Assembly: GCA_950097015.1 (NCBI GenBank)
Contig: CATNEN010000039.1
Span: forward strand, 3,546,001 to 3,610,000
From: Macrostomum hystrix
Lineage: Eukaryota > Platyhelminthes > Macrostomidae
DNA length: 64,000 bases
Direction of reading: 5' to 3'
Position 1 is the stretch's first letter. The number at the start of each line of letters is the position of its first letter. Under the pieces are notes generated by a model that saw nothing but the letters and a program-made list of their open reading frames with translations, was not told the DNA's origin and made no database searches. A program made the translations under genes and the position numbers. Positions 46,188 to 56,994 of this stretch are shown in pieces.

Positions 46188-46935
46188 GGATATAGGTAGA
46201 TACAGTATAGGCAGGAGAATCAAATGCTCTAATTATTTTTAACTCTTGCAAAAGGCACCGCACTGAGAGCATATTTTGCTAGCAGCTAATTAGAGTTTGG
46301 GTGGGATGAAGCACAGCACAGCAGTGACATTGTCACTTTAGTATATAGTTTTAGCACCTTAAAGTATTCTGTCATCAGAAGGCGAAGGCACAACTGGTAC
46401 ATTGCTCATTCTAGTGTTCTTGGCTTGTTTGCATATTGCATGTTGTATCAGGACATTGATTAAATCACACCTGAAAGACCACATGGATTTTAGCAGTCTC
46501 TGAAGCTGTAACAAAACTGATGTAGAATTAGCACATGGCATTTACAATGCAGGACTAAATATTCCAAAATATGCCTAATGTCCAACATGCACCTTTTTGT
46601 AATGTTATTAAAATAAGCTTTTGCACCTAGTTTTATTTTATTTCGTATTTGTAAAGGCACAAAAAAAATTAAATCAATATGAGTATGAATCACAAAAACA
46701 AAAAACAAACAATATGACTACCATGAAAATTGGCAAATTTTGGAATACTGAATGCAAGTACCAAATATTCATTCCATCTATAAAATTGAAAAAAACAATG
46801 CAATTTATGTTATTTGTCATCAATTTTTAAAGATACTTGTACCTCTGGTACCACATTGTATAGCACTGGTATTTAGCTGTCAAATCAAAATTATCTTTCA
46901 GTTCAGTGTTAAAGCCCATTGACCTTTCTGTGTTA
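46188..46935. other. upstream flank of NXT1
   Basis: AT-rich, no supported gene; ends in the acceptor of NXT1. Confidence 0.4.
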
Positions 46936-46939
46936 GACA

Positions 46940-47789
46940 ATGTCAGACAACACTCGGCCATTGGACCAGACACGTTGCGACACAGCGGCAATTAGATTTG
47001 GGACCATGTACTATAAGCGCATGAATGAGACCTCGCGACAGAATCTATCGCCATTGTATGCTGACCAGGCTGTGTTGTCTTGGAATGGGCATATGCATGT
47101 TGGAAAACAGGTGAGTTTTGCTTTGCCATATCTGGTCACTTTGAGGTACTCCGGCTTGACTGTCATCCCAGATCCTCAGGCTTGACTGCCATCCTAGATC
47201 CACAGGCTTGACTGTCATCCCAGATCCTCAGGCCTGACTGTCATCCCAGATCCTCAGGCTTGACTGCCATCCTCCCAGATCCTCAGGCCTGACTGTCATC
47301 CCAGATCCTCAGGCTTGACTGCCATCCTCCCAGATCCTCAGGCCTGACTGTCATCCCAGATCCTCAGGCTTGACTGCCATCCTCCCAGATCCTCAGGCCT
47401 GACTGTCATCCCAGATCCTCAGGCTTGACTGCCATCCTCCCAGATCCTCAGGCTTGCCCGTCATCCTCTCAAATTTCAAGTCTTTAATATTTCCAAAACG
47501 CGTATGTTCGCCCAATGCTGAACGCTGTTGATTGAACCCGCAGGCTATCGCCCAGTTCTACGCCCAGCTGCCAACCTGTGTTGCCGAGTCGCACAGTGTC
47601 AGTGCTCAGTTACTAGATGGCGATATTTTTCCTCCAAACTCTCTGCTAGCCACCTATCACGGCCAAGTAAAATTCCTGCGCTGCGAAGATCGCCGGCACA
47701 AACTATTCTCGCAGGCCTTTGTGCTTTCCCGCCAGGCCGACGGCAGCTTCCTGATTCTGTCCGACACTTTTCGCACCAGCGAGCCTTGA
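46940..47789 (+). CDS. NXT1: NTF2-related export protein (p15), mRNA export cofactor
   Basis: Two exons, 46940-47110 and 47544-47789 (donor CAG|GTGAGT, acceptor CCGCAG|GCT, phase 0), give 138 residues, the usual length of NXT1/NXT2. It is a single NTF2-like fold: FGTMYYKRMNETSRQNL, LYADQAVLSWNG, FYAQLPTCVAESHSVSAQLL, YHGQVKFLRC, FSQAFVLSRQADGSFLILSD and the closing FR. NXT1 heterodimerises with NXF1/TAP to export mRNA through nuclear pores. The ATG is only three nt after an acceptor (TGTGTTAG, AG 46935-46936), suggesting trans-splicing. AATAAA at 47916-47921. The intron is filled by a minisatellite. Confidence 0.93.
47150..47465. repeat. minisatellite in the NXT1 intron
   Basis: Alternating units TGACTGTCATCCCAGATCCT plus CAGGCT (26 bp) and TGACTGCCATCCTCCCAGAT plus CCTCAGGCC (29 bp) form a higher-order unit of about 55 bp. 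Confidence 0.92.
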
Positions 47790-48234
47790 CCTGGCCGTTC
47801 TCCTGTTTGAAATGCTTTACTAATCGATTGCGATAAAAAACTGTCTCATCTATTCTGAATAGCAACAACGCCAATTAGTGTTTAGTGCCCTTTAGGACAC
47901 ATGCTAAATCGCTTTAATAAATCAATAGAAAGCTAATTTCATGCCGCCTGAACTTGAGCTATTAAAATTGCATTTTTTGTATTTGTTTGCTGGCTATTAA
48001 TGCGTTAGTTGTCTTCGTTTTATTTATTTTCTACACACGATTTTAAATTAGTAATACTGTAATAAGCATTGCTGTTTTGTTTTCTAGGTATGAGAAGCAG
48101 TCAGAGGCTGCCTATGGTATAAATTATCGGAACGGCGTTCAGTTTAAGGTAACCAGCGTCTAATTTAGGAACCAATCCTGTAGATCCTGTAATCATCCTA
48201 ACCATAAACTATAGGATCTATAGTGAAGGGTTTA

Positions 48235-49213
48235 TTTATTGAACGCTATTCCGAATTTTTTACTAAAGAGTGCTACATGTTTTCCCATTCCCATTTCGGC
48301 TAGAAATTCGCTTAACTGGTTTTTCCGATCGGTCGACTGGAGAACCAAATGTGCGTAGGTGTCTTGGCGGGCAGCAAATAGAACCGTTTGTTGCCGCTCG
48401 GCCTTACAGACATGAACTTTAGAAACAATCAAACGTGGCAGCGAGCAGGGTTAGTCTCGTTGGGAAACTGGATGACCTCCTTTGGCTCGTAGCAAGTGTC
48501 ACTCAAACCGCCTGCATTGGTCTTGGTTGCAGTCTCCTTGTATACAAGGCACATCTTGCCGTTTCTGTCCTCGAGGCGGAATTGGTCAATGGACAGCTGA
48601 CTGTGTTCCTGACCACCCGAAGGGCTAAGTGCTTAATGTCCTTAATAGCTGCTCAGGTGTTTCGCTGCCCAGGACCTTGTCCCACAGCTTCTCTTCATCT
48701 GCGTAGCTGACAATCTCTGCGTGCTGTTTATTTAGTCCTTCCTTTGTACTGATCTTCATAGCGGCATCCAAGCTTTCTCTTACGAGGTGAAATGCCTCAC
48801 CTCTGAAGAAGTCGACCTGACGAACTGTACGGACTGTCTGCTGTAGGCCGGCAATCAGTGACACCAGTGAATTTGGAGGGTATTTCATTCCATCTTCGCG
48901 TCGCACTTCGTGAATAAAGACGGACAGACACTTGCTTAGCTCGGAATCATCCAAGTTATGCACGTCGCGGCTGCAGTCATATGCCTTGCTGCGTCTCCAT
49001 CGGTCAAACACACTCACCGCCCAGCACAAACACACTCACTCTGGCTTCCAACTGTTGTTGTTCCTCTTCACGCAACTTTTGCAACGCATAGGGATCACTC
49101 AGATCATTTTCAGAGCTGAGTAGTAGCTCAAAATCTTCGGTGGACAGAACATTTGGATCATAATCGCCGACAAAAACCGCAGATAAATCAATCAATGGAT
49201 TAATCCTAAACAT
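48235..49213 (-). pseudogene. ZMYM/QRICH1-type (Crypton-derived) recombinase-like domain, decayed
   Basis: From an ATG at 49213 (six nt after an acceptor TTGCTAG) the frame runs MFRINPLIDLSAV to EEQQQLEARVSVF. There a 22-bp tandem duplication (GTGAGTGTGTTTGTGCTGGGCG, about 49014-49047) breaks the frame. It continues as FDRWRRSKAY, LSVFIHEVRREDG, KYPPNSLVSLIAGLQQTVR, EKLWDKVLGSETPEQLLRTL. A further frameshift leads to GGQEHSQLSIDQF and YKETATKTNAGGL, then an in-frame stop after CHV, then RFYLLPAK. This order matches the DUF3504 domain of ZMYM2/3/4 and QRICH1, derived from Crypton tyrosine recombinases. At least three lesions make it a pseudogene. Confidence 0.8.
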
Positions 49214-50290
49214 TCTATTCTAGCAATAGATTTTATGCTTGCTCACAAAGCTAAAAAACGCAGCTTTACTTATGTTTCGCTTTAAATCCATTCTATAGTT
49301 GACTCAAAGCGGACCATAGACATTTAATGAACAAGATATTCACTATGCCTAGAAGCGTTTTTTAGAATGATACGGAAGAATTCAGTGTCTATGGTCCAAA
49401 CTATATTCCGGGTTATATCAAAATACATCCCGGAGTTTGAAAGCATAGATTTAAGTGAGATAATGCATGGCCTTTACGGGTTGGATTATCTTAAATCCCT
49501 CGAGCCTTCGGCTCTGGCGATTTAAACAAATACACCCTAAAAGCCATGCTTTATCTTCTACATAAAAGGCTACATAAAAGCAGAGGTTTAAATTTAAGCT
49601 TGTCAAAAAAGGTGTCTGTCTAGTTTGAATGTTTGTTTTGGTTCAGAGCTAGAGATTTTACCATAGACAGAAAAGTAAAAGACGAGGAAGTGTCTAAATA
49701 GAATAATCAGTTTAAATTTATGCAGTCAGTCTTTAAATTTTCTTCAATTAAACACAAAACGCGATATTAGGTAGTTATAAATATTTTTATTTCTATTCAT
49801 AGTCAAATGTTCATTCGCGTTGGTTCCCAAGTTTTATTGAAATCCTCAGAATGATGATAAAGCGCAGTCTGACGCAGCCTGGGATAAGCCAGACCAACGC
49901 ATGCAATAACAGAATTCCAGGTGGCTAATGGCACGATGGGTGGATCATTTGGGCCCATTCGCATGATCTTGACGGTCGCTCAAGCCCTGTCATGGGGTTG
50001 GAGCGATCTCTCCTGCGGAGCTCCCAATTTGAACCCAATCTAGCCATTGTCTGTCACTTTTTAATTCAGTTCTCACGCCTGCGACCTGCTATTCTCAGTA
50101 GTGAGTGTTGTTTGGTATAAATTATCAACAGCAACTTGGCTCACTGCTGCGCGTGATTTCTAGTTTTCAATCTGACTGAGGCTAAACAAAGGGATAATTC
50201 ATTTAGGCGGAAAAGTACAAGTAATATAGGTACTGCTGCAACCTACTAATCACCTGAGGTTTATTATTTAATAAAATCTGACATTTCCTA
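49214..50290. other. flank between the pseudogene and GLRX5
   Basis: A short inverted pair, ACCATAGACATT (about 49312) and GTGTCTATGGT (about 49390), makes an 85-bp fold-back. The stretch 49850-50060 is GC-richer and unlike its surroundings, but not recognised. No gene supported. Confidence 0.4.
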
Positions 50291-50316
50291 TTGCAGGTTC
50301 GCCAGCCGGACTCGCC

Positions 50317-50778
50317 ATGTTTCTAGCCGCTTCCAGATCAGTTCGTTCGGCACTGAGTCTGTCGCCACGCTCTCTGACGGCCGCGCTATTTTCGACATCT
50401 TCCGCATCAACACCCGGCTCGATGCACGCCAAGATTGCGGAGATGGTCAAGGCCAACAAGGTGGTCGTGTTCATGAAGGGCGTGCCGGAGGAACCCCGCT
50501 GCGGCTTCTCCAACGCCGTCATCAAGATTTTGGCTTTCCACGGTCTGAAGCCGGGCGAATACTCCGCTCACAATGTCCTGGAGGATGAGCAGCTGCGTCA
50601 GGATATCAAGACGTTTAGCGACTGGCCAACGATCCCGCAGGTCTACTTCAACGGCGAGTTCATCGGCGGCTGCGACGTCATGATTAAGATGCACCAGAAT
50701 GGCGAACTCATTGAAGAGCTGAAGAAGGTTGGCATTAAGTCCGCCCTGCTGGCCGCTGCCGAGGAAAAAAAGCAGTAG
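50317..50778 (+). CDS. GLRX5: mitochondrial monothiol glutaredoxin 5
   Basis: 153 residues, one exon. The first about 30 residues are Ser/Arg/Ala-rich without acidic residues, a mitochondrial targeting sequence. The glutaredoxin fold follows: VVVFMKG, the monothiol active site CGFS with Cys62, WPTIPQVY (TIPQVY 105-110) and GGCD (117-120) for glutathione binding. GLRX5 binds a [2Fe-2S] cluster with glutathione and passes it from the ISCU scaffold to acceptors. The ATG lies 20 nt after an acceptor ATTGCAG (AG 50295-50296). AATAAA at 50990-50995. All key residues are present, so it should be functional. Confidence 0.96.
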   Translation: MFLAASRSVRSALSLSPRSLTAALFSTSSASTPGSMHAKIAEMVKANKVVVFMKGVPEEPRCGFSNAVIKILAFHGLKPGEYSAHNVLEDEQLRQDIKTFSDWPTIPQVYFNGEFIGGCDVMIKMHQNGELIEELKKVGIKSALLAAAEEKKQ

Positions 50779-51064
50779 AAATTATTGGAACCTGATTATT
50801 CTGCTTGTTATATTTGTTTCATTGTACTATTGTGAACTTTAGTATCAATTTTCAATTTGAAATCAAACCATTTATATTTTTTGTCTAACTTGTAAAGTGC
50901 TCATTTTATCCTCCCTAGAATGGGAATCACAGGATAACCCAACCGTTGGTGTTTCAGTGTTTTCAAAGTCGCGTTTTTTGAACTTTCGGAATAAATTTCC
51001 ATACTTGCCCATTGCAGTTCATAAAAAAGCTGGTTTTAGTTTGCGTTTATTCTGAACATTTTTA

Positions 51065-51180
51065 CGCCACACACTACTATAGGTAGTGTAGCTAGTACTA
51101 CAGGTAGTGTAGCAAGTACAATATATAGTGTAGCTAGTACTATAGGTATTGTAGCTAGTATTACCTACTATTGGTAATAC
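51065..51180. repeat. short tandem repeat GTAGTGTAGCTAGTAC
   Basis: Four or five degenerate units (TAGGTAGTGTAGCTAGTACTA) just upstream of the UPF0489 gene, period about 26-28 bp. Confidence 0.8.
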
Positions 51181-51207
51181 AAACTCGTATTAATTTATTT
51201 ACTTCAG

Positions 51208-52515
51208 GTTAAACGGCCTCAACCAATTCGGGTGTTTGTTCGCGAGCCGCACCATGAGGTGCTGCTCGATATTTACCGCCTCATCGGCTCCAAACGCTTG
51301 CCATTCTCTCGCCTGACTCTGCTGCACCTGGACTCGCATCCCGACCTGCAGCTGCCACCGGGACTCACGCCAGCGGAATGCCTCGACGCTGGTCCTGACG
51401 GAGCGCTGCAGTCGCGTCTCAGCATCGGCAGCTGGATTCTGCCGGCTGTTTACGCCGGGCACTTTGACAGCGTCTCTTGGCTGAGGCCACCCTGGGCCGA
51501 CCAGCTGCCAGATATTCAGCGTGAGATAGTTCGCATTGGTACTTGTCCAGCTGAGTCAACTGGTGCGGCTTCCAGCGACACTCCTCTTCGCCTGGACTGT
51601 AGTCTGGCCTACTTTGCCGCCGAGTGCATGTACTGTCGTCATTTAACTGATGAGACAGGGTCAGTTGGAGAAGGCAAGTTCCAGGAATTTCGCCTCTGCT
51701 CGCATGATTTTGATGCCATTTCGGGTTACTCTGAGAGTCCGGCCTGCGATTGCGTCGGGGATGCGGGTCTTGGCCAGGCCTCGGCCTACGTTGTGGACCT
51801 AGATTTGGATTATTTTTCAACACAAGACGCGCCAGCAAAATGGCTGCCAGCTGATCTGATCGCCGCTGCCCGCAGAGTCTACGGATGGCGGGATGACGAC
51901 GTGCTGAAGTTGGACGGACCAGCTTTGGAGACGGCCTGTAAGCAAAGGGAGAAGCGGCTAATGAGGCTTGCTCGAATCATGGCCGAGGTTGCAGCCGAGA
52001 GTGACGTGACCGAAAAAAACAGAGCTTCTGGATCTTGCGATGAGAATTTGAAAGCTGGTGACAAATCAGATTTCACAGTGGCTAGTCGTTTGGACACAAC
52101 GGCAAATGGCGATGGTCAATATAATGATGCTGCTGATAATGTTTCTGAGGTGGGAGATGGTTTGGAAGCAGATCGAGTCGCTCTTCGTTCGCTACTCGTT
52201 GAAGCTCGCCGTCTGGGCACCTGGACGCCGGAGGATCTGCACGAGGTGCTCAGCGGTCAGGACGGTCTCAGTGGCGACCTGCCGCATCGGGTTTCGTCGC
52301 CCGAAGAGATTCGGTTAATGGCCAGAAAATTTGGCGACTGGCTCGGCCGACTGTCAGCTCGCTACGGCCCGCCAGCTTGCGTCACCATCGCCAGATCCTC
52401 GCTTGACGACTATTGCCCACCTGATCAGGTGGAACTCATTCAGACTGAAGCAATTGCCTGCTTGCGCACCGCGCTGGAACCCTACGGAATTGTGGAGGTT
52501 ATTTGCAACTACTGA
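51208..52515 (+). CDS. UPF0489 family protein (C5orf22 homologue)
   Basis: The conserved region starts at about 51220 with PIRVFVREPHHEVLLDIYR and contains LLHLDSHPDLQLPP, SIGSWILPAVYAGHF, AYVVDLDLDYFST and a C-terminal ARSSLDDYCPPDQVE, the landmarks of UPF0489. The molecular function of the family is not established; the DSHPD and DLDLDYF motifs suggest metal binding. About 435 residues. A disordered acidic insert (about 280-310) interrupts it. There is no ATG between the acceptor (TTACTTCAG, AG 51206-51207) and the conserved N-terminus, yet the exon is open in frame from its first base. Either an upstream exon or a spliced leader ending in AUG supplies the start. AATAAA at 52717-52722. Confidence 0.9.
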   Translation, partial: VKRPQPIRVFVREPHHEVLLDIYRLIGSKRLPFSRLTLLHLDSHPDLQLPPGLTPAECLDAGPDGALQSRLSIGSWILPAVYAGHFDSVSWLRPPWADQLPDIQREIVRIGTCPAESTGAASSDTPLRLDCSLAYFAAECMYCRHLTDETGSVGEGKFQEFRLCSHDFDAISGYSESPACDCVGDAGLGQASAYVVDLDLDYFSTQDAPAKWLPADLIAAARRVYGWRDDDVLKLDGPALETACKQREKRLMRLARIMAEVAAESDVTEKNRASGSCDENLKAGDKSDFTVASRLDTTANGDGQYNDAADNVSEVGDGLEADRVALRSLLVEARRLGTWTPEDLHEVLSGQDGLSGDLPHRVSSPEEIRLMARKFGDWLGRLSARYGPPACVTIARSSLDDYCPPDQVELIQTEAIACLRTALEPYGIVEVICNY

Positions 52516-53009
52516 CTTTGTAGAGTTCAAAATTATAGAAGGAACAAGGTGGGGGATTATGCTATGAAGATTGGCACTGGTATATTGTTTGCTCAATTTC
52601 TTGCGTTGCTTTAAAGCACATCAAGACGACAGCTATAAATTTCCAGCTGTCATATCATTGTACTTTTTCTATTAGTCTTATTATTGCATTGCATCTAATG
52701 CTAAATTTCGGACTGAAATAAAAAATTTTTATTACTGCGTTTTTTGTTCCTATTGCATCCTCCGTCCTTATTTTATTCAGATTTTTCAAGGAAAATCGCA
52801 AACTGGTCACGCTGATAAGTACCCTGATCTTGACTGTACACATCAAAGCCTTTGTCTTACAAGTCAAGAATTCGTCGTCAAACAACTAATTTGACTAAAA
52901 TAGACATCAGGCATATCTTGAGCAGAAGTTTCAAGTTGCTCAACGTTGCGTTCCAGTCTCAGCTTTAACAATCACAAAATACAGCCATCGAACTTATTTC
53001 TCCAGCGCA

Positions 53010-54803
53010 ATGTCCAATCAGGCATCGAATCCAGTGTACCTGGACTACAATGCCACCAGTCCAATGTCGGCTCAGTGCCGTGACGCGGTGATAGAGGCCA
53101 TGTACAATGGCTGGCAGAATCCCAGCGTTTGCTCGCGTGCTCGCATCATTGTTGAATCTGCTCGCCGCTCTGTTGCCGACCTGCTCGGCTGCGAATCGTC
53201 TGCTGTGATATTCACATCCGGTGGTACGGAGAGCAACAACTGGGCTGTGAAGGGGGCTGTCACATTGTTTCGCGATCTGGGCTTACCAGAGGGATCTCGA
53301 CCGCATATTGTGGCCAGCTGCATTGAGCACGACTCGATTCGCAAACCCCTTGAAAGACTGGTTAAGCTGGGCCGCGCGGATGTCACCTGGTTGCCTGTCG
53401 ATCCTGATAGCGGAGCGCTGACAGATCCTTGCCAGGTTCTCGATGCGCTGAGATGGGGCAGCACCTGCTTGGTCACGGTGATGTGGGCTAATAACGAGAC
53501 TGGAGCGATTTTCCCTATACGCGAGGTGATTGATTCTGATTGATTTTTGCAACTGCGTGAGCCTTACTACGTACGATAAAGCTGGCAACCCCGATACCTC
53601 TTAAACACCAGTTTTTAACAATACTACAATAACCTAATTTAGGCAGTGAAGACCCTGTTTAGTGAGTCATAGTTAAATCTAGATGGTCAGGGCCCAGATT
53701 TTTCCGTCTCCGTTAAAACTAGATGGTCAGGACCTTGATTTTTCTGTCGCCGCTAAAGCCATATTTTCAGGGCCCTTATTTGAGAGTCAACGTTGAAAAT
53801 TAATGGTCCGGACCCAGATTTTTTACTCTCCGTTGAAGCTTCCTGGTCAGGACCCTGATTTGTCAGTCGCCATCGAAGCCAAATGATCAGGACCTTGATT
53901 TCTTGTGATTTTGACACCCTCAGATTGCTGATGCACTATTGCAATGGCGCGACCTTAACAGCCAATCAGCAACGAGCTACGCTAACTCTGGCCTGCCGCT
54001 GTTCCACTCGGACGCCTGTCAGGCTATTGGCAAAGTGCCAGTTCACATAGCCAATGGTCTAGATTTGCTCAGCGTTGCCGGCCACAAATTTCAAGGTCCG
54101 CGCGGCGTCGGCGCGCTCTTCAGCCGGCGCCAGCTGTCGCCAATGCTGATTGGAGGTGGCCAAGAAGGCGGGGCACGGGCCGGAACAGAGAACACCCCCG
54201 GATTGGCTGGCCTGGCTGCCGCATCGCGATTGGCTAAAGAGCGACTAGAGAGCGGCCTAGTTGAACAATTAGCCGCTGTGCGAAACCAACTGCGAGACAA
54301 ACTGGTAGGGCCTTGATTCCTTCGGTGACATCGCTCTGAAATCAGCGAGCCCATCGATCAACACTTCGCGCGTCCCTTTTTAGCTAGCGGCCGTTAACAA
54401 CGCCGAGATGGCTGCGTCTACCGGCTTTCGCCTGATTGTGAACAACGATTTTCCACGCGGCCGCATTCTGCCGAACACGCTCAACCTGTCCCTGCTGGCT
54501 GCGGTGTCGTCTGGTTCAACACCAGGCGCCGATGTCGAAGCCGCGTCGGTTCGCAATTATATTTTAGCGCGGCGCGGCATTCTGGCCAGCGCTGGCTCAG
54601 CCTGTCACGCGGCCAGCTGGCCGCAGCCGTCAGCTGTGCTGCTGAAGACTGGCGTTTCGGCTGAGGCGGCCGGTGCCGCGCTTCGACTGAGCGTCGGTCC
54701 GGACACCTCCGTGGCGGATGTCGATCGGGCTGTTGGCGAAGTTGTTGCCGCCCTGCGCCAGTGGCGCCTGGACCATCCGCGTGCTGTTGATTCACTCAGC
54801 TGA
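53010..54803 (+). CDS. SCLY: selenocysteine lyase
   Basis: Exons 53010-53525, 53924-54304 and 54384-54803, GT-AG introns, both phase 0, 438 residues (human about 445). A PLP-dependent fold type I enzyme of the NifS class: [59 protein letters not shown], the PLP lysine in [10 protein letters not shown] (Lys227), [16 protein letters not shown], and the catalytic Cys in AGSACHAAS (Cys373). The short loop around the Cys and EHDSIR favour SCLY over NFS1, and there is no mitochondrial presequence. It splits selenocysteine into alanine and selenide for selenoprotein synthesis. The start ATG is four nt after a possible acceptor TCTCCAG; another acceptor lies about 45 nt upstream. Confidence 0.92.
53640..53905. 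repeat. degenerate tandem repeat in SCLY intron 1
   Basis: Five or six units of about 45-57 bp sharing GGTCAGGACCTTGATTT and GTCKCCGYTRAAGC phrases. Confidence 0.85.
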
Positions 54804-55235
54804 TTGCAGATGCTCCGCATAGAAGAATCGACCCCCTACTTGTAGAGCGCATTGTTGTTAGTTGTTTGCTTGAACTTCTCTGGTTTCGGTATTGTTTTTG
54901 CTTTTTATCGGACGCAATTTTTTTGTTGCAACAATCAACGAAGTGGCAGTCAATTATGTGTTTCTTTTGAAGTTCGTGTTCAAATGGTAACACAGTTTTG
55001 TGTTTTCATTTTTTCTGATACAGCTGTTTATTAATGATCTTTAACCTCTACATGTTTTCACATTTTGGTTCTATTCAGTTTTGCTATTTTAGAAAGCTTG
55101 TTTCAACTTGTACTCACTGTGCTGTGCCAAAATATAGCATTATAGATTTGATTTTCGATTTCAATGTGTCTATATCTTACTTTTTCTTGCCACTTTTCTG
55201 TTGTAAAATAACTTTTTAGTCGGTCACTCAATACT
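54804..55235. other. 3' flank of SCLY
   Basis: T-rich sequence, no further gene recognised. No canonical AATAAA close to the SCLY stop. Confidence 0.4.
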
Positions 55236-55239
55236 CAGT

Positions 55240-55975
55240 CAGCTCCCTCCTCTGTCTGATGTTTTCCTCCTCTCCGTCGGTTGTTTCCCTCCTCTCCGTC
55301 GGTTGTTTCCCTCCTCTCCGTCGGTTGTTTCCCTCCTCTCCGTCGGTTGTTTCCCTCCTCTCCGTCGGTTGTTTCCCTCCTCTCCGTCGGTTGTTTCCGT
55401 CCTCTCCGTCGGTTGTTTCCCTCCTCTCCGTCGGTTGTTTCCCTCCTCTCCGTCGGTTGTTTCCCTACTCTCCGTTTGTTGTTTCCCTCCTCTCCGTAGG
55501 TTGTTTCCCTCCTCTCCGTCGGTTGTTTCCCTACTCTCCGTCTGTTTTTTCCCTCCTCTCCGTCGGTTGTTTCCCTCCTCTCCGTCGGTTGTTTCCCTCC
55601 TCTCCGTCGGTTGTTTCCCTCCTCTCCGTCGGTTGTTTCCCTCCTCTCCGTCGGTTGTTTCCCTCCTCTCCGTGGGTTGTTTCCCTCCTCTCCGTCGGTT
55701 GTTTCCCTCCTCTCCGTCGGTTGTTTCCCTACTCTCCGTCTGTTTTTTCCCTCCTCTCTATAGGTTGTTTCCCTACTCTCCGTCGGTTGTTTCCCTACTC
55801 TCCGTCTGTTTTTTCCCTCCTCTCCGTCGGTTGTTTCCCTCCTCTCCGTCTGTTGTTTCCCTCCTCTCCGTCTGTTGTTTCCCTCCTCTCCGTCTGTTGT
55901 TTCCCTCCTCTCCGTCTGTTGTTTCCCTACTCTCCGTCAGTTTTTTCCCTACTCTCCGTAGGTTATTTCCCCGCT
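55240..55975. repeat. 22-bp minisatellite upstream of RPF2
   Basis: Unit GTTGTTTCCCTCCTCTCCGT plus CG, about 33 copies, with CTCC/CTAC and GTCGG/GTCTG variation. The unit has no stop on the plus strand, so all three forward frames run open for hundreds of codons; they are not genes. Confidence 0.96.
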
Positions 55976-56052
55976 CCGTACATTGTCAAGACCTGACGCG
56001 TCCAATCACAGCGGAGAATGCACTAACCCAGCCGCCGCATTCCGCAGCAGTC

Positions 56053-56912
56053 ATGTCCGCCGCAGCGACCAACAGTGTGATAAAGCCGAAAACTCAGGCC
56101 GGCAAGCGGGCCGTGGCCAGGCGCGAAGAGAAGGTGACTGAGAACACCAAGACCTGCCTGCTCATACGCGGCGGTCACACCAGCGAAGCCATCACCGCCT
56201 GCCTGAAGGATCTGTACAGTCTGAAGAAGCCGCACGCCCTAATGCTGAAGCGTCGCAATCCTATCAGACCGTTTGAAGAGGCCGGCTTCGTAGAGCGCAT
56301 GGGTCGCAAGTACGACTGCTCTCTGTTCGCCTTCGCCAGCCATTCGAAGAAGCGGCCTAATAATCTGGTGCTAGGCCGGCTGTTCAACTATCAGCTGCTA
56401 GACATGGTCGAATTTGGCGTTGAATCCTATCAGCCATTGTGCACTTTTCCTGTGGCCAAGGTGCCCGTTGGCACCAAGCCGTGCCTCACCTTTCAGGTAA
56501 AACTAGCTGTACTCACTCAGTATTTAATGGTGCCATTCATTACTCAATCTCACTGTGCAAGAAATGTGCAATCCAGAGTTCAAGTGTAGTTGGAATAGGT
56601 ATAGCACTGCCCGTTCAAATTCGCTAAAACCGCGAATCGCCTTGATGTTAAAAAATTGCCACTCGTAATTTCTCTTCTTTTGGCTTAATTCAAATTTAAG
56701 TATTATTAATATTTTTACTATAGCTTCTTTCGATAACTCAATTTTGGTCTCATTCTCAAACAGGGCGAAGAGTTTGACAGCGATCCGATCCTGGGCGCCA
56801 TCAAGAACCTGCTGCTGGACCTGTTCCAGGGCCCGCGGGTTGAAAAGATTCGCCTGCAAGGCTTGGAACACCTGATTCAGTTCTCCTATTGTGAGGAGAA
56901 AATTCTAGTCAG
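56053..56912 (+). CDS. RPF2: ribosome production factor 2 homologue (Brix domain), 3' part missing
   Basis: Exons 56053-56496 and 56764-56912 (donor CAG|GTAAAA, acceptor AAACAG|GGC, phase 0). The protein starts MSAAATNSVIKPKTQAGKR and has the Brix landmarks LLIRGGHTSEA, SLKKPHALMLKRRN, RPFEEAGF, KYDCSLFAFASHSKKRPNN, LLDMVEFGVESY and EEFDSDPILGAIKNLLLDLF. RPF2 with RRS1 loads the 5S RNP into pre-60S ribosomes in the nucleolus. About 198 residues are seen of roughly 300; the conserved end (TPRIELEE-type) is not found downstream. A possible donor at 56913 and acceptor at about 56953 join only into a minisatellite. Either the remaining exons lie beyond the window or the gene is truncated here. 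Confidence 0.88.
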
Positions 56913-56994
56913 GTAGGGCGTCCTTGGTTATGTTTATCGCTTATTGTCTTTCAGGATCTGCATTCGATCCCTTCAGGAACCGCATTATCTTCCT

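Noticed and set aside
55259-56050. Long frames (245 and over 200 codons) through the 22-bp repeat, one continuing into RPF2
   Set aside because: The repeat is stop-free in all three forward frames; family homology begins only at the RPF2 ATG at 56053.
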